Assembly: GCA_041875495.1 (NCBI GenBank)
Contig: CP112982.1
Coordinates: forward strand, 248,001-312,000
Direction of reading: 5' to 3'
From: Halomonas sp. CH40
GTDB lineage: Bacteria; Pseudomonadota; Gammaproteobacteria; Pseudomonadales; Halomonadaceae
Length of the DNA: 64,000 nt
The position numbers and the translations under genes were made by a program. Numbering within the stretch: position 1 is the stretch's first letter; every line of letters starts with the position of its first letter. Below the pieces are notes generated by a model. The model saw only the letters and a list, made by a program, of their open reading frames with translations. It made no database searches and was not told the DNA's origin. Shown here piece after piece: positions 8,875 through 17,770 of this stretch.

Positions 8875-9574
8875 TTCCGGCCAGGTAATGACCGAAAAAA
8901 TAAAACTGCAGAACACAGCAGATAATGTTGCTTACAGCAGTTCCGCGTTAGTCGCCCGTGATCTCAATTTTTCGGCATACACGACACGCGCCATGGTCGC
9001 TAATCAAGTGGCTATCGGGCAAATGTTCGGCTTGAGCTCCTGGGCCACGATGATGGAGCGGCTTGGGCAAAGCCTTGGGGCATTTGGGAAGGTGGCCAGT
9101 TTTGTGCCGGGGCTGGGTATGGCAATTACCGCTGTGACTGAAACCATCCAGAGTGCTACCAGCTTTCTTTCCACAGTGGTTGATGTTGTAACAAAAGCTG
9201 ACGAAAGCAATAACAACCTTAGCAATACGAATGGCATACCGGCGTTTTATGCGTTTCGAGATGAGAGCCGCTCTCATATGTCTGGCCTCAGTATGGTGTT
9301 GCTGTTTCGCAAGAAGGTTGACGCCATCTCACTGATTAAAGATCTTGGTGCAACGGGTGATAATCCGCTCAATACCGGTACGGCGGGTGGTTGGTTGGCA
9401 GCCGCCGCCAAGGGGCAGCCTTATTACGCACGTCCTACCGATGTTCTGCAGTTTGCCCGCCGCGACGGCAATGTTGAGTATGGCAATTTATATAACCCCT
9501 TCTGGCAGCCGCGGCTGGGCAAGCTGTCGGATGCCGAGAAATCCGCCGTGGCGGCAATCTCAGGCGTTTTCTGA
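8774..9574 (+). CDS. TadG-like pilus-locus protein, N-terminus lost at the junction
   Basis: The frame gives 266 residues from a TTG at 8774. The first dozen residues come from the preceding operon read in another frame. Authentic sequence seems to begin near QVMPMTAVLMVAVLLALW, which is the start of the membrane segment of TadG-like proteins (normally preceded by a short RxxGQ stretch). DSGQVMTEKIKLQNTADNVAY then matches the TadG pattern of LQNAADAAAL-type residues. The rest is a periplasmic-type domain with no motif I can name. It is the first gene of the Tad/Flp locus as it stands. Whether the basic fusion N-terminus (MRRLRK) still supports translation and insertion is open. Confidence 0.65.
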   Translation: MRRLRKASCLCSQVMPMTAVLMVAVLLALWTMYDSGQVMTEKIKLQNTADNVAYSSSALVARDLNFSAYTTRAMVANQVAIGQMFGLSSWATMMERLGQSLGAFGKVASFVPGLGMAITAVTETIQSATSFLSTVVDVVTKADESNNNLSNTNGIPAFYAFRDESRSHMSGLSMVLLFRKKVDAISLIKDLGATGDNPLNTGTAGGWLAAAAKGQPYYARPTDVLQFARRDGNVEYGNLYNPFWQPRLGKLSDAEKSAVAAISGVF

Positions 9575-9590
9575 TAAAGGTGATGCTTTA

Positions 9591-10181
9591 ATGGCATATT
9601 TACGCTATCAACGCCATTTTATGGCGCTTCTGTTGGGTCTGTGGTTGCCAGTGGCGGCAATTGCAAACGATGCAGATATGATTCCTGACCAGTGGCAGGC
9701 AGCGCATTGCCCAGATCACGTGCCGGAAGGGAACGACCCTTATATGGAGATGCGCGGCGCGCATCTCGAAGCGTTGATGTCAGGGAATGGTGGGCTGCTG
9801 GGGCCAGAAGAACTGGACGCTAATGAAATTTACATGAACCGCTATGGCTGGTGTAGAAGGATGGTGGTTTCCCAACCGGCGATTGCTAAGACAGCATATC
9901 GGTCACGGGATGTTCTCCAAGGTGATAGTGTCGTAGGGGCAACACAGGAAGAGATTGCAATGCACTCTCTGCCAGCCGTGCTTGAAATAAGCAAAGATGT
10001 TTACGGAGCGTCTGAGGCCGTGTATGCCATGCTGACGGAGGTTCTTACTGCTGCCTATACCGAAGAAATAGCCTATATGGAGAGCGAGGCGAGTAAGCGT
10101 ATTCTGGGAAAAGAGTACTTTTGCGAGTGTATGAAGATCCCAACCGCGGAATTCGAAAAGCTTAGCGCAGCAATAAGATAG
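9591..10181 (+). CDS. Secreted protein of unknown function in the Tad locus
   Basis: 196 residues. The start chosen is the ATG at 9591, preceded by AAAGGTGATG; longer readings overlap the upstream gene. A clear signal peptide spans about residues 1-26 (basic MAYLRYQRH, hydrophobic FMALLLGLWLP, cleavage near AIA-ND). The mature part is acidic, with single Cys residues near AAHCPDH and YGWCRR and a CEC near the C-terminus (YFCECMK). No family is recognised. Sixteen bases separate it from the TadG-like gene, so it is probably co-transcribed and exported with the pilus components. Confidence 0.7.
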   Translation: MAYLRYQRHFMALLLGLWLPVAAIANDADMIPDQWQAAHCPDHVPEGNDPYMEMRGAHLEALMSGNGGLLGPEELDANEIYMNRYGWCRRMVVSQPAIAKTAYRSRDVLQGDSVVGATQEEIAMHSLPAVLEISKDVYGASEAVYAMLTEVLTAAYTEEIAYMESEASKRILGKEYFCECMKIPTAEFEKLSAAIR

Positions 10182-10229
10182 CCAGGAAAGCTCATTAGCG
10201 GGCAGGCGAAAAAGAAAAAGGAACCAGGG

Positions 10230-10463
10230 ATGGGAAAGGGAAATTTGTCAGGAAACCAGGCACCAGGCGCAAGCCATTTGCGTGATCACGCTAAGCCCCG
10301 CAAGATGCCGCAGATGACCCGCCAGCGTGGTGCAGGCACCATCGAATATTTGCTGTTGACCGGGTTAATGGTTGGCGCACTTCTGACGCCGTTTGGCGAG
10401 GAAGGCAAGAGCGTTCAGCAGCGCCTGATGGAGGCCATTCGCGATCAGCGTAAGCGCCCTTAA
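10230..10463 (+). pseudogene. Flp/TadE-like minor pilin, N-terminal piece, interrupted by IS66
   Basis: The first 73 codons are native; the last four (RKRP) are read from the IS66 end. The prepilin-peptidase-type motif is RQRG-AGTIEY followed by a hydrophobic stretch (LLLTGLMVGALL), fitting the Flp rule of Gly, four residues, Glu-Tyr. AAGGAACCAGGG precedes the ATG at 10230; an internal ATG at 10303 would give a shorter leader. Removing the element and one copy of the 8-base target duplication rejoins this piece in frame with 12924-13639, giving a 311-residue protein. That is longer than a major Flp pilin and closer to a minor pseudopilin with a large extracellular domain. Confidence 0.8.
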
Positions 10464-10531
10464 ACCGGCATCTACCGCTCTCGCTTTTATCCCCTCACAC
10501 TGATGCCATCAGATCTTTGTGAGGGGGTGTC

Positions 10532-10852
10532 ATGACGCATCAAGAACGTGAGCAATATTGGCAGCAACAAGTCACCGAATGGCAAACCTCTGGCTTGTCC
10601 GGCATGGCGTTTTGCAAGCAACAAGCGCTAAAGTACCATCAGTTTTCTTACTGGCGTCAAAAGCTCTTGGCCAGCGCATCGTCAACAAAAGAGCCAGTCG
10701 CCGGTTTTGCCACCGTCGCATATCCCAATACCGGCACCGCAAAAGAAATAGACTCCACGGGGCTTACGGTATCACTGCCCGGCGGTATCACGGTCACGGG
10801 CTTGCACGCGGGCAACGTGGCGTTACTGGGCGATATCCTGAGGCAACTGTGA
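10532..10852 (+). CDS. tnpA: IS66-family accessory protein TnpA
   Basis: 106-residue first ORF of the IS66 element. The N-terminal QYWQQQVTEWQTSGLSGMAFCKQ...FSYWR pattern is the helix-turn-helix type DNA-binding region typical of IS66 OrfA. GAGGGGGTGTC precedes the ATG. Its TGA overlaps the GTG start of the next ORF, the usual IS66 coupling. Confidence 0.9.
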   Translation: MTHQEREQYWQQQVTEWQTSGLSGMAFCKQQALKYHQFSYWRQKLLASASSTKEPVAGFATVAYPNTGTAKEIDSTGLTVSLPGGITVTGLHAGNVALLGDILRQL

Positions 10853-11220
10853 AGCGGCCGCGCTATTTACGCCCCGCGTGGGAAATGCCCGAGATCTACC
10901 TGTACCGCGCACCGGTCGATTTTCGCAAGCAAGCCAACGGCCTGGCGTTACTGGTGGAGCAAGAACTGGGACACAACCCCTTTAGCGGGGCGCTGTATGC
11001 CTTTACTAACCGGCAGCGAAATAAAATCAAGTGCCTGATGTGGGAAGACAATGGCTTCGTGCTCTACTACAAGGCGCTGGCCGAGGAGCGCTTCAAGTGG
11101 CCCGGCCCCTCGGATGACGTTATGGCGTTGACTGGCGAGCAGATCAACTGGCTGTTGGATGGCTACGATATCACCCTGATGCGCGGCCATAAAACACTGC
11201 ATTACGACAGCGTCGGATAG
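10849..11220 (+). CDS. tnpB: IS66-family accessory protein TnpB
   Basis: 123-residue second IS66 ORF with a GTG start overlapping the tnpA stop (GTGA). It contains the family pattern YLYRAPVDFRKQANGLALLVE, then FTNRQRNKIKCLMWEDNGF, then a KALAEERFKWP ending segment. A longer frame upstream overlaps tnpA and is not used. TnpB is needed with TnpC for transposition in IS66 elements; its biochemical role is not well defined. Confidence 0.92.
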   Translation: MKRPRYLRPAWEMPEIYLYRAPVDFRKQANGLALLVEQELGHNPFSGALYAFTNRQRNKIKCLMWEDNGFVLYYKALAEERFKWPGPSDDVMALTGEQINWLLDGYDITLMRGHKTLHYDSVG

Positions 11221-11276
11221 GCCATAAAGCTCTTATTTTCAGTGCTTTAACACACCGAATCTGGTATCATTGGCCC

Positions 11277-12872
11277 ATGAAAAAGCACCCCGAAGTCTCC
11301 TCCCAACTGCCTGATCTCAGTGGCCTCTCCGCCGCTGAGGTAGTGGCTCTTGTGGCGGGGCTTCAGCAACAGGTGACGGCTCAACAGACGGCGTTACAGC
11401 AACGTAATCTCTATATTCAATTGCTCGAAGAGAAGCTGCGCTTGCAGCGCATTCAGCAGTTCGCCGCGCGCAGTGAAAAGTCTGCGAACCAGGCTCATCT
11501 GTTCGATGAGACGGAGTTGGAAGCTGACATCGAGGCGCTACGCGATCAGTTACCCGACGATGTCGAAGAGCAAGACGCGCCGCGTCCCTCACGTCAACGT
11601 CGCCAACGTGGCTTCTCCGACACTCTGGTCCGTGAGCGTATTGAGCTTACGCTCAGCGAAGAAGAAAAAGTCGGGGCGACCAAGACCTTCTTCGCCAAGG
11701 TAAAAGAAGAGCTTCAGTTCATCCCCGCGCAGCTGAAAGTCCTCGAATACTGGCAGGAAAAAGCGGTGTTCCCGCTTGAGGGCAACGACCATCTCCTTAC
11801 TGCGGAGCGTCCGGTTCATCCGCTAGGCAAGTGCACGGCGTCGACGTCACTGCTAGCGTACGTGATCACCTCCAAGTACGCAGACGGTTTGCCGCTGTAC
11901 CGCTTGGAAGGCATGTTCAAGCGGTTAGGCCACGCTGTTAGCCGCACGCAGATGGCCAACTGGATCATCCGCCTGAATGACGTCTTCACGCCCTTGATCA
12001 CGCTGATGCGCGAAGTGCAAAACAGCAGCGCGTATCTGCAAGCCGATGAAACGCGGCTGCAAGTGCTCAAGGAAGACGGCAAGACCGCTCAGTCAGATAA
12101 ATGGATGTGGGTCACCCGAGGTGGCCCACCGGATCAACCGTCGGTGCTCTTTGCCTACGACCCGTCCCGCGGCGGCAGCGTGCCGGTGCGCCTACTCGAC
12201 GACTTCTCAGGGATCCTGCAGGCCGATGGCTACGCCGGTTACGGCCAGGTATGCCGTGCCAACGGCATTACCCGCATTGGCTGTTGGGACCATGCGCGAC
12301 GCAAGTTCGTGGAAGCGTCTAAGGCAGCCAAGGTCAACGCGAAAGGCAAGGGCGCCACGCCGGCCAAGGCCGAGGTAGGGCTTAGCCATATCAACAAACT
12401 CTACGCCATCGAACGGCAGATCAAGGATCTCAGCGAAGTGGAACGCTACCGTGTCCGCCAGGAGCTGAGCCTTCCGCGTCTTGAGGCCTTCAAGGCTTGG
12501 CTAGAGGCTAATGTTACCCGCGTCATGAAAGGCAGCCTGACGCGTCAGGCGATGGAATATACGCTGAACCAATGGGACTTCCTCATCGGCTATTGTGCGC
12601 GCGGCGACCTGCATATCAGTAATGTTCTGGCAGAAAACGCCATTCGCCCGTTTGCCGTTGGTCGAAGAGCCTGGCTGTTCGCGGATACCTCCCGCGGCGC
12701 TCACGCCAGTGCCACCTGTTATTCACTCATCGAAACGGCAAAAGCCAATGGCTTGGAGCCTGCTGCCTATATCCATTATGTGCTGGAGCACATCGCCACC
12801 GCTGATACGTTAGAGGCACTGGAAACGCTGCTGCCCTGGAACGTGAACTTGGCGCCCGCCGAAAAAAAGTGA
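11277..12872 (+). CDS. tnpC: IS66-family transposase TnpC
   Basis: 531-residue transposase. The N-terminal leucine-rich coiled coil (about 20-65, LQQQVTAQQTALQQRN...LLEEKLRLQRIQQF) is followed by a basic linker and a zinc-finger-like region. The DDE catalytic core then includes the aspartate in YLQADETRLQVL, the second in GILQADGYAGYG, and the glutamate in LAENAIRPFAVGRRAWLF near the C-terminus. It is full length for the family, with no visible frameshift. Confidence 0.95.
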   Translation: MKKHPEVSSQLPDLSGLSAAEVVALVAGLQQQVTAQQTALQQRNLYIQLLEEKLRLQRIQQFAARSEKSANQAHLFDETELEADIEALRDQLPDDVEEQDAPRPSRQRRQRGFSDTLVRERIELTLSEEEKVGATKTFFAKVKEELQFIPAQLKVLEYWQEKAVFPLEGNDHLLTAERPVHPLGKCTASTSLLAYVITSKYADGLPLYRLEGMFKRLGHAVSRTQMANWIIRLNDVFTPLITLMREVQNSSAYLQADETRLQVLKEDGKTAQSDKWMWVTRGGPPDQPSVLFAYDPSRGGSVPVRLLDDFSGILQADGYAGYGQVCRANGITRIGCWDHARRKFVEASKAAKVNAKGKGATPAKAEVGLSHINKLYAIERQIKDLSEVERYRVRQELSLPRLEAFKAWLEANVTRVMKGSLTRQAMEYTLNQWDFLIGYCARGDLHISNVLAENAIRPFAVGRRAWLFADTSRGAHASATCYSLIETAKANGLEPAAYIHYVLEHIATADTLEALETLLPWNVNLAPAEKK

Positions 12873-12923
12873 AAGAACACGGCTAGGTCAAGTGTGTCGA
12901 TTTAAGGGCGCTTACCGATCAGC

Positions 12924-13639
12924 AGGAAGCCTTCCACTACGCCGCCAGGCTACCGCACCTGCCCACCCTGGATGCCGACGGTAATATCCTGGGTAGTGAT
13001 GAACCGCTCAACGGTGGGCCGTATGGCCAAGATGGCGGCAATGCCGGAATGGGGTCTAGTGGTGGCCAATATGGTGCTGGTGGATTAAATGGGGATAGCA
13101 GTGGTCCTTTGTTTGGTTTTGGCGACGAAGCAGACCTCTTGTATGGCAACGATATCCCCGCTACAGATGCAGTAGATCCGATGGGGTTTCAAGGTGGTGC
13201 GCATCCGTGGAACTATCCTGCAAATACCCAACTTAGTGTGCTGCGCGATAGTAGTGATGCGATGTTTCACTACTTTAATGGAAATGGAGAAACAATTGGT
13301 CTAAGTGATGCGGTCAAACAAAAAATAATAAATCATCCAAATATTGAAGCTCAAATTGAAAAAAATATCAATGGTGAAGGGGTGGAACCGTATAGGATTG
13401 CCATTAATTTCACACTTGAGGGGTGGGATGTTTTTCATATCGGTAGGACGCTAGTTAGCTATACTGAGGTTTGCTCAAGTGGTAGTTGTACAACCACATT
13501 TACTGCTCCAATTTTTGATGAATCAGGCGCACCTGACCGCTTTGAAGAGCCTTTAAATATCAATGGGCTTGAGGTTTTGGGTGGCGTGCCATATGATTAC
13601 GAAACGTTTGAATGGTCAGTAACATATCCTGAGCCATAA
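12924..13639 (+). pseudogene. Flp/TadE-like minor pilin, C-terminal piece, separated by IS66
   Basis: Continues in frame from the piece ending at 10449 once the insertion is removed (QEAFHYAARLPHLPTLD). The only in-frame ATG in this piece is at 13049. A Gly/Asn/Tyr-rich region (LNGGPYGQDGGNAG, GGQYGAGGLNG) is followed by PLFG, LYGND and DPMGF, then a C-terminal domain with a CSSGSC cysteine pair. The Gly-rich part closely resembles the TadE-like protein at 27661-28962. The last base of the stop codon is the first base of the next gene's ATG (TAATG). Confidence 0.75.
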
Positions 13640-14226
13640 TGGTAAATTATATGAAAAAAAGTCGTTTGTTTTTTTGGGTTATGAATCTTTTAGCTATTAT
13701 GCTGTTAGTTTATTCTTTTGGATTTTCTACCATGTACTACTGTGGAAGAATGGAAAGTAAGCCAGTATTACCACTGGGGTTGTCACCAACCTGGTTCGAT
13801 GATCGATTTCAAATTAACAGAGGTTATAAACCGATTATTGGTAGTTCACCTGAAAGCCGAAGACAGCCACTTTATGATCAATGGGTAAAAGGGTCCGAGC
13901 TATTTAGAACGATAGTTAAATATGATGCTAGAGAACATGGTGTTGGCGTATATTTTAAAGCGATTGATTGGGATGGAGTAGAGAGAATATTTCTCCTTCG
14001 TGATTATGCCCCTTCAGAGGATGAACGCTATGTTTATGAGGTCTCTCCTGAAGAGCATGCAGCAGATGATTTTGAGTGGATAGATGTCGATCATCTTTCA
14101 TGCCTTAAAGGCAGGTATGAGGGATGGACGTATATTTTTGTGTTAGTTATTTTTGTAATGAATATGGTTGTAGCTTTAAAATTATTTCTTCGGTTTGCGA
14201 AGGCTGTATTGAAAAGGCTCTTCTAA
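13639..14226 (+). CDS. Two-pass membrane protein of unknown function in the Tad locus
   Basis: 195 residues, A+T-rich. A hydrophobic segment lies at about residues 10-30 (FFWVMNLLAIMLLVYSFGF) and a second near the C-terminus (YIFVLVIFVMNMVVAL), with a hydrophilic domain of about 130 residues between them that is probably periplasmic. The ATG at 13639 overlaps the upstream stop (TAATG); the ATG at 13651 is an alternative. No family is recognised. Coupling to the broken pilin gene suggests a role with that protein. The ISL3 element inserted 54 bases downstream leaves the gene intact. Confidence 0.6.
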   Translation: MVNYMKKSRLFFWVMNLLAIMLLVYSFGFSTMYYCGRMESKPVLPLGLSPTWFDDRFQINRGYKPIIGSSPESRRQPLYDQWVKGSELFRTIVKYDAREHGVGVYFKAIDWDGVERIFLLRDYAPSEDERYVYEVSPEEHAADDFEWIDVDHLSCLKGRYEGWTYIFVLVIFVMNMVVALKLFLRFAKAVLKRLF

Positions 14227-14280
14227 ATCGTAGAGCGAGGCGTTCAAATATAGAAGTTGGTAAGATAGCTATGAAAAATT

Positions 14281-15629
14281 GGCTCTTCGTCGTTGGGTGT
14301 GGAATTCGCCCCCTGAGCTGAGCCAGAATATTGCCTCCATATTAGCAGGAGGTACGACATGGACGGCACCCAGATTTTAACACTCGGCCTTGGCCTGGAA
14401 GCGCCCTGGATTCTCAAGGATCAGCACCTGGATACCGCTGCGTCGCCTCACCGCCTGGAGCTGTATGTCGAGGCGGAGCGTGGCAGCCTCTATCCCTGTC
14501 CAGAGTGCGGTAAGGCCTGCCAAGCCCACGACTTTGCTGACAAAACCTGGCGACATCTGAACTTCTTTCAGCACCATTGTTACTTGCATGCTCGCGTCCC
14601 TCGTACAAAGTGTCCTGAACATGGCGTCAAACGCATAAAGGTGCCCTGGGCGCGGCCCGGCAGTGACTTTACCCTGTTGTTCGAGCAGGCGGCCATGTCG
14701 CTCGTCAAGGAGATGCCAGTGCTGGCTGTCTCCCGGCAGTTGGAGATTTCCGACAAACGACTATGGCGCATCGTGCACCACTACGTGAACCGCATGCTGG
14801 GAGAGCTGGATCTGTCCAATGTGACCATGGTTGGCGTGGACGAAACCGCGTCCCGACGCGGGCATCGTTACGTCACCGTGTTCCTCGATATGCAGCGCAA
14901 GCAGGAACCGGTGATTTTCGCTGTTCCAGGCTGCGGCAAGGACACCATCAAGGCGTTCAGTGCCTTCCTGGCGGCTCATGGTGGCGATGTGGACAATGTG
15001 GTCGAGGTTGTCTGTGACATGTCACCTGCTTTCCTTAGTGGCGTCACCGAGTCTCTTCCCAAGGCGGAGGTAACGGTCGACTGGTTCCATATCGTGCAGA
15101 CCTTCACCAAGCGACTGGACGAGGTGCGCAAGAAAGAACGCCGCGAGCAGAAACACCCCAAGTCGCTGCGCTGGGCACTGTTGAAGAGCCTGGAAAATGA
15201 GAACCACACACCTAAACAGATATCGGCACTTCAGGAGCTGGTTGCCGATCAGAGCGCCACGGCCGATGCTTGGGTGATCAAGGAAAAGTTAAGCTGGATC
15301 CAGAAAGCGTCAACGCCCAGGGCAGCGCGTTGGCGGATCACGAACTACCTAAAAATCATGAAAGCAGCAGTTTCTGAGAAGCCTCTACTGAAGCCGATGG
15401 GGAAAGCGCTGGAGACACTTGAGCGACACGCTAAAGCGGTAGTCAGGCGCTGGCACTCGGGGCTGACAAACGCGCGACTAGAAGGAATGAACGGCCTGTT
15501 TCAGGCGGCTCGTTCACGTGCACGGGGCTACCGAAATGAAGCTAATTTCATTGCTATGATTTACCTGATTGGTAGCCCGGTGGGCCGCCTGCTTGATCAG
15601 GCCAAATCCACATGAAATGACGAAGAGCC
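14281..15629 (+). mobile_element. ISL3-family insertion sequence, copy 1
   Basis: 1349-bp element with imperfect terminal inverted repeats that begin with the perfect 11-mer GGCTCTTCGTC at each end. It is flanked by the 8-bp direct repeat GAAAAATT (14273-14280 and 15630-15637), the usual ISL3 target duplication. It holds one transposase gene. A second copy at 25053-26401 is the same length and, as far as I compared, identical, which points to recent transposition. Confidence 0.96.
14359..15615 (+). CDS. ISL3-family transposase (copy 1)
   Basis: 418-residue transposase. The N-terminal zinc-ribbon-like part has CPECGKAC and later KCPEHG. A helix-turn-helix region follows (SRQLEISDKRLWRIVHHY). 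The DDE core shows the first aspartate in VGVDETASRRGHRY, the second in VVCDMSPAFLSGV and the glutamate in ARLEGMNGLFQAARSRARGY. AGGAGGT precedes the ATG. The protein is identical to the one at 25131-26387. Confidence 0.95.
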   Translation: MDGTQILTLGLGLEAPWILKDQHLDTAASPHRLELYVEAERGSLYPCPECGKACQAHDFADKTWRHLNFFQHHCYLHARVPRTKCPEHGVKRIKVPWARPGSDFTLLFEQAAMSLVKEMPVLAVSRQLEISDKRLWRIVHHYVNRMLGELDLSNVTMVGVDETASRRGHRYVTVFLDMQRKQEPVIFAVPGCGKDTIKAFSAFLAAHGGDVDNVVEVVCDMSPAFLSGVTESLPKAEVTVDWFHIVQTFTKRLDEVRKKERREQKHPKSLRWALLKSLENENHTPKQISALQELVADQSATADAWVIKEKLSWIQKASTPRAARWRITNYLKIMKAAVSEKPLLKPMGKALETLERHAKAVVRRWHSGLTNARLEGMNGLFQAARSRARGYRNEANFIAMIYLIGSPVGRLLDQAKST

Positions 15630-15664
15630 GAAAAATTAATATGTTTTTTTGTTAAGGAGAATGT

Positions 15665-16357
15665 ATGAGGCTATGGAAAGCAGGCATACTAATGATGGCA
15701 CTTTCGTTAACCCTGGGCTGCTCGGCACTCAAGGCGAACAGCTTAACAAGCGGTGTTGAGGACGGGCCTAATCGCGACTTAATGAAGGCCGTCATCGCGG
15801 GGGATCAACGTGCCATGGACAACGCCTTACGCCAGGGGGCAGACCCCAACTTCGGGGTGCCGAACCCCGACTATCCTGATATTGATAAAGTGTATGTGCT
15901 TGAACTGGCGTATGAAAACTATCCGCAGTCCACCGCGTATTTACGCACCTTGCTGGAAGCCGGGGCCGACCCGGATTTGCCAGTAACCGAAGAAGACAAC
16001 ACTCTCCTATTTAAACCACTATCAGATACCTATCTGGAGCATATCAAACTGCTGATTGAGTACGGCGCCGATGTTAACTACCGCAATACCGAGTACAACT
16101 CGACGGCGTTAAGGAGAATGCTGACCTCAAGAAGCCATGCAGCGGCGACGGTGATGATTGAGGCGGGGGCTGACCCTACCCTGGAAGATAAATTTGGCAA
16201 TTCGCTCATGTCAGCACTTGATACCATTAAAGAAATTCAAATTACTAAAGAAAACGACATAATTGCTAGGTATAGCTCAGCTGATTTTTGGAAGTTGATC
16301 GATGCGCTGAGGGACAGGGGTTATATCGACCCGAATGACCCTTTTTGGCAGCGTTAA
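15665..16357 (+). CDS. Ankyrin-repeat lipoprotein, tandem copy 1
   Basis: 230 residues with a type II signal peptide (MRLWKAG, hydrophobic core, lipobox LTLGC with Cys19), so probably a lipid-anchored envelope protein. Ankyrin-type repeats follow: NRDLMKAVIAGDQ-AMDNALRQGADPN, then YLRTLLEAGADPDLP, then HIKLLIEYGADVNYR, then AAATVMIEAGADPTLED. The start is preceded by TTAAGGAGAATGT. It is the first of three nearly identical copies and differs from the others at Met11 (Ile), Arg49 (Ser) and one Gln/Glu near residue 88. Function unknown; ankyrin repeats usually bind protein partners. Confidence 0.88.
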   Translation: MRLWKAGILMMALSLTLGCSALKANSLTSGVEDGPNRDLMKAVIAGDQRAMDNALRQGADPNFGVPNPDYPDIDKVYVLELAYENYPQSTAYLRTLLEAGADPDLPVTEEDNTLLFKPLSDTYLEHIKLLIEYGADVNYRNTEYNSTALRRMLTSRSHAAATVMIEAGADPTLEDKFGNSLMSALDTIKEIQITKENDIIARYSSADFWKLIDALRDRGYIDPNDPFWQR

Positions 16358-16366
16358 GGAGCAGTT

Positions 16367-17059
16367 ATGAGGCTATGGAAAGCAGGCATACTGATGATCG
16401 CACTCTCGTTAACCCTGGGCTGCTCGGCACTCAAGGCGAACAGCTTAACAAGCGGTGTTGAGGACGGGCCTAATCGCGACTTAATGAAGGCCGTCATCGC
16501 GGGGGATCAAAGTGCCATGGACAACGCCTTACGCCAGGGGGCTGACCCCAACTTCGGGGTGCCGAACCCCGACTATCCTGATATTGATAAAGTGTATGTC
16601 CTTGAACTGGCGTATGAAAACTATCCGGAGTCCACCGCGTATTTACGCACCTTGCTGGAGGCAGGGGCCGACCCGGATTTGCCAGTAACCGAAGAAGACA
16701 ACACTCTCCTATTTAAACCACTATCAGATACCTATCTGGAGCATATCAAACTGCTGATTGAGTACGGCGCCGATGTTAACTACCGCAATACCGAGTACAA
16801 CTCGACGGCGTTAAGGAGAATGCTGACCTCAAGAAGCCATGCAGCGGCGACGGTGATGATTGAGGCGGGGGCTGACCCTACCCTGGAAGATAAATTTGGC
16901 AATTCGCTCATGTCAGCACTTGATACCATTAAAGAAATTCAAATTACTAAAGAAAACGACATAATTGCTAGGTATAGCTCAGCTGATTTTTGGAAGTTGA
17001 TCGATGCGCTGAGGGACAGGGGTTATATCGACCCGAATGACCCTTTTTGGCAGCGTTAA
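16367..17059 (+). CDS. Ankyrin-repeat lipoprotein, tandem copy 2
   Basis: 230 residues with the same lipobox (LTLGC) and four ankyrin-type repeats as copy 1. It starts nine bases after the copy 1 stop, with TTAAGGAGCAGTT ahead of the ATG. It differs from copy 3 at only two residues near the C-terminus (Asn/Lys in KFGN and Arg/Lys in LRDR). Such identity along the whole 702-base unit, including silent positions, indicates a very recent tandem duplication or gene conversion. Confidence 0.88.
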   Translation: MRLWKAGILMIALSLTLGCSALKANSLTSGVEDGPNRDLMKAVIAGDQSAMDNALRQGADPNFGVPNPDYPDIDKVYVLELAYENYPESTAYLRTLLEAGADPDLPVTEEDNTLLFKPLSDTYLEHIKLLIEYGADVNYRNTEYNSTALRRMLTSRSHAAATVMIEAGADPTLEDKFGNSLMSALDTIKEIQITKENDIIARYSSADFWKLIDALRDRGYIDPNDPFWQR

Positions 17060-17068
17060 GGAGCAGTT

Positions 17069-17761
17069 ATGAGGCTATGGAAAGCAGGCATACTGATGAT
17101 CGCACTCTCGTTAACCCTGGGCTGCTCGGCACTCAAGGCGAACAGCTTAACAAGCGGTGTTGAGGACGGGCCTAATCGCGACTTAATGAAGGCCGTCATC
17201 GCGGGGGATCAAAGTGCCATGGACAACGCCTTACGCCAGGGGGCTGACCCCAACTTCGGGGTGCCGAACCCCGACTATCCTGATATTGATAAAGTGTATG
17301 TCCTTGAACTGGCGTATGAAAACTATCCGGAGTCCACCGCGTATTTACGCACCTTGCTGGAGGCAGGGGCCGACCCGGATTTGCCAGTAACCGAAGAAGA
17401 CAACACTCTCCTATTTAAACCACTATCAGATACCTATCTGGAGCATATCAAACTGCTGATTGAGTACGGCGCCGATGTTAACTACCGCAATACCGAGTAC
17501 AACTCGACGGCGTTAAGGAGAATGCTGACCTCAAGAAGCCATGCAGCGGCGACGGTGATGATTGAGGCGGGGGCTGACCCGACCCTGGAAGATAAATTTG
17601 GGAAATCGCTCATGTCAGCACTTGATACCATTAAAGAAATTCAAATTACTAAAGAAAACGACATAATTGCTAGGTACAGCTCAGCTGATTTTTGGAAGTT
17701 GATCGATGCGCTAAGGGACAAGGGTTATATCGACCCAAATGACCCGTTTTGGCAGCGTTAA
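17069..17761 (+). CDS. Ankyrin-repeat lipoprotein, tandem copy 3
   Basis: 230 residues, same architecture as copies 1 and 2, with the same TTAAGGAGCAGTT start context as copy 2. It carries Lys in KFGKSLMS and in LRDKGY. It is followed immediately by a degenerate fourth start (AAGGAGAATGT then ATGAGGCTATGG), so the array once had at least one more member. Confidence 0.88.
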   Translation: MRLWKAGILMIALSLTLGCSALKANSLTSGVEDGPNRDLMKAVIAGDQSAMDNALRQGADPNFGVPNPDYPDIDKVYVLELAYENYPESTAYLRTLLEAGADPDLPVTEEDNTLLFKPLSDTYLEHIKLLIEYGADVNYRNTEYNSTALRRMLTSRSHAAATVMIEAGADPTLEDKFGKSLMSALDTIKEIQITKENDIIARYSSADFWKLIDALRDKGYIDPNDPFWQR

Positions 17762-17770
17762 GGAGAATGT

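Larger units (their letters stand above)
10450..12915 (+). mobile_element. IS66-family insertion sequence, complete
   Basis: 2466-bp element with 15-bp perfect terminal inverted repeats (GTAAGCGCCCTTAAA at 10450-10464 and its complement at 12901-12915). It is flanked by the 8-bp direct repeat CGATCAGC (10442-10449 and 12916-12923), the duplication length expected for IS66. It carries the standard three ORFs in one direction. All three look intact, so it may be able to transpose. It disrupts the minor-pilin-like gene on either side. Confidence 0.96.
15665..17761 (+). repeat. Tandem array of three 702-bp gene units
   Basis: Starts at 15665, 16367 and 17069 are exactly 702 bases apart. Each unit is a 693-base gene plus a 9-base spacer. 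Copies 2 and 3 share long identical stretches with silent sites conserved. The array is bounded by ISL3 copy 1 on the left and a truncated fourth unit on the right. Confidence 0.95.

Noticed and set aside
15665..17761. CRISPR-like array
   Set aside because: The repeats are 702-bp protein-coding units with 9-base spacers, not short repeats with unique spacers. No cas genes are present.
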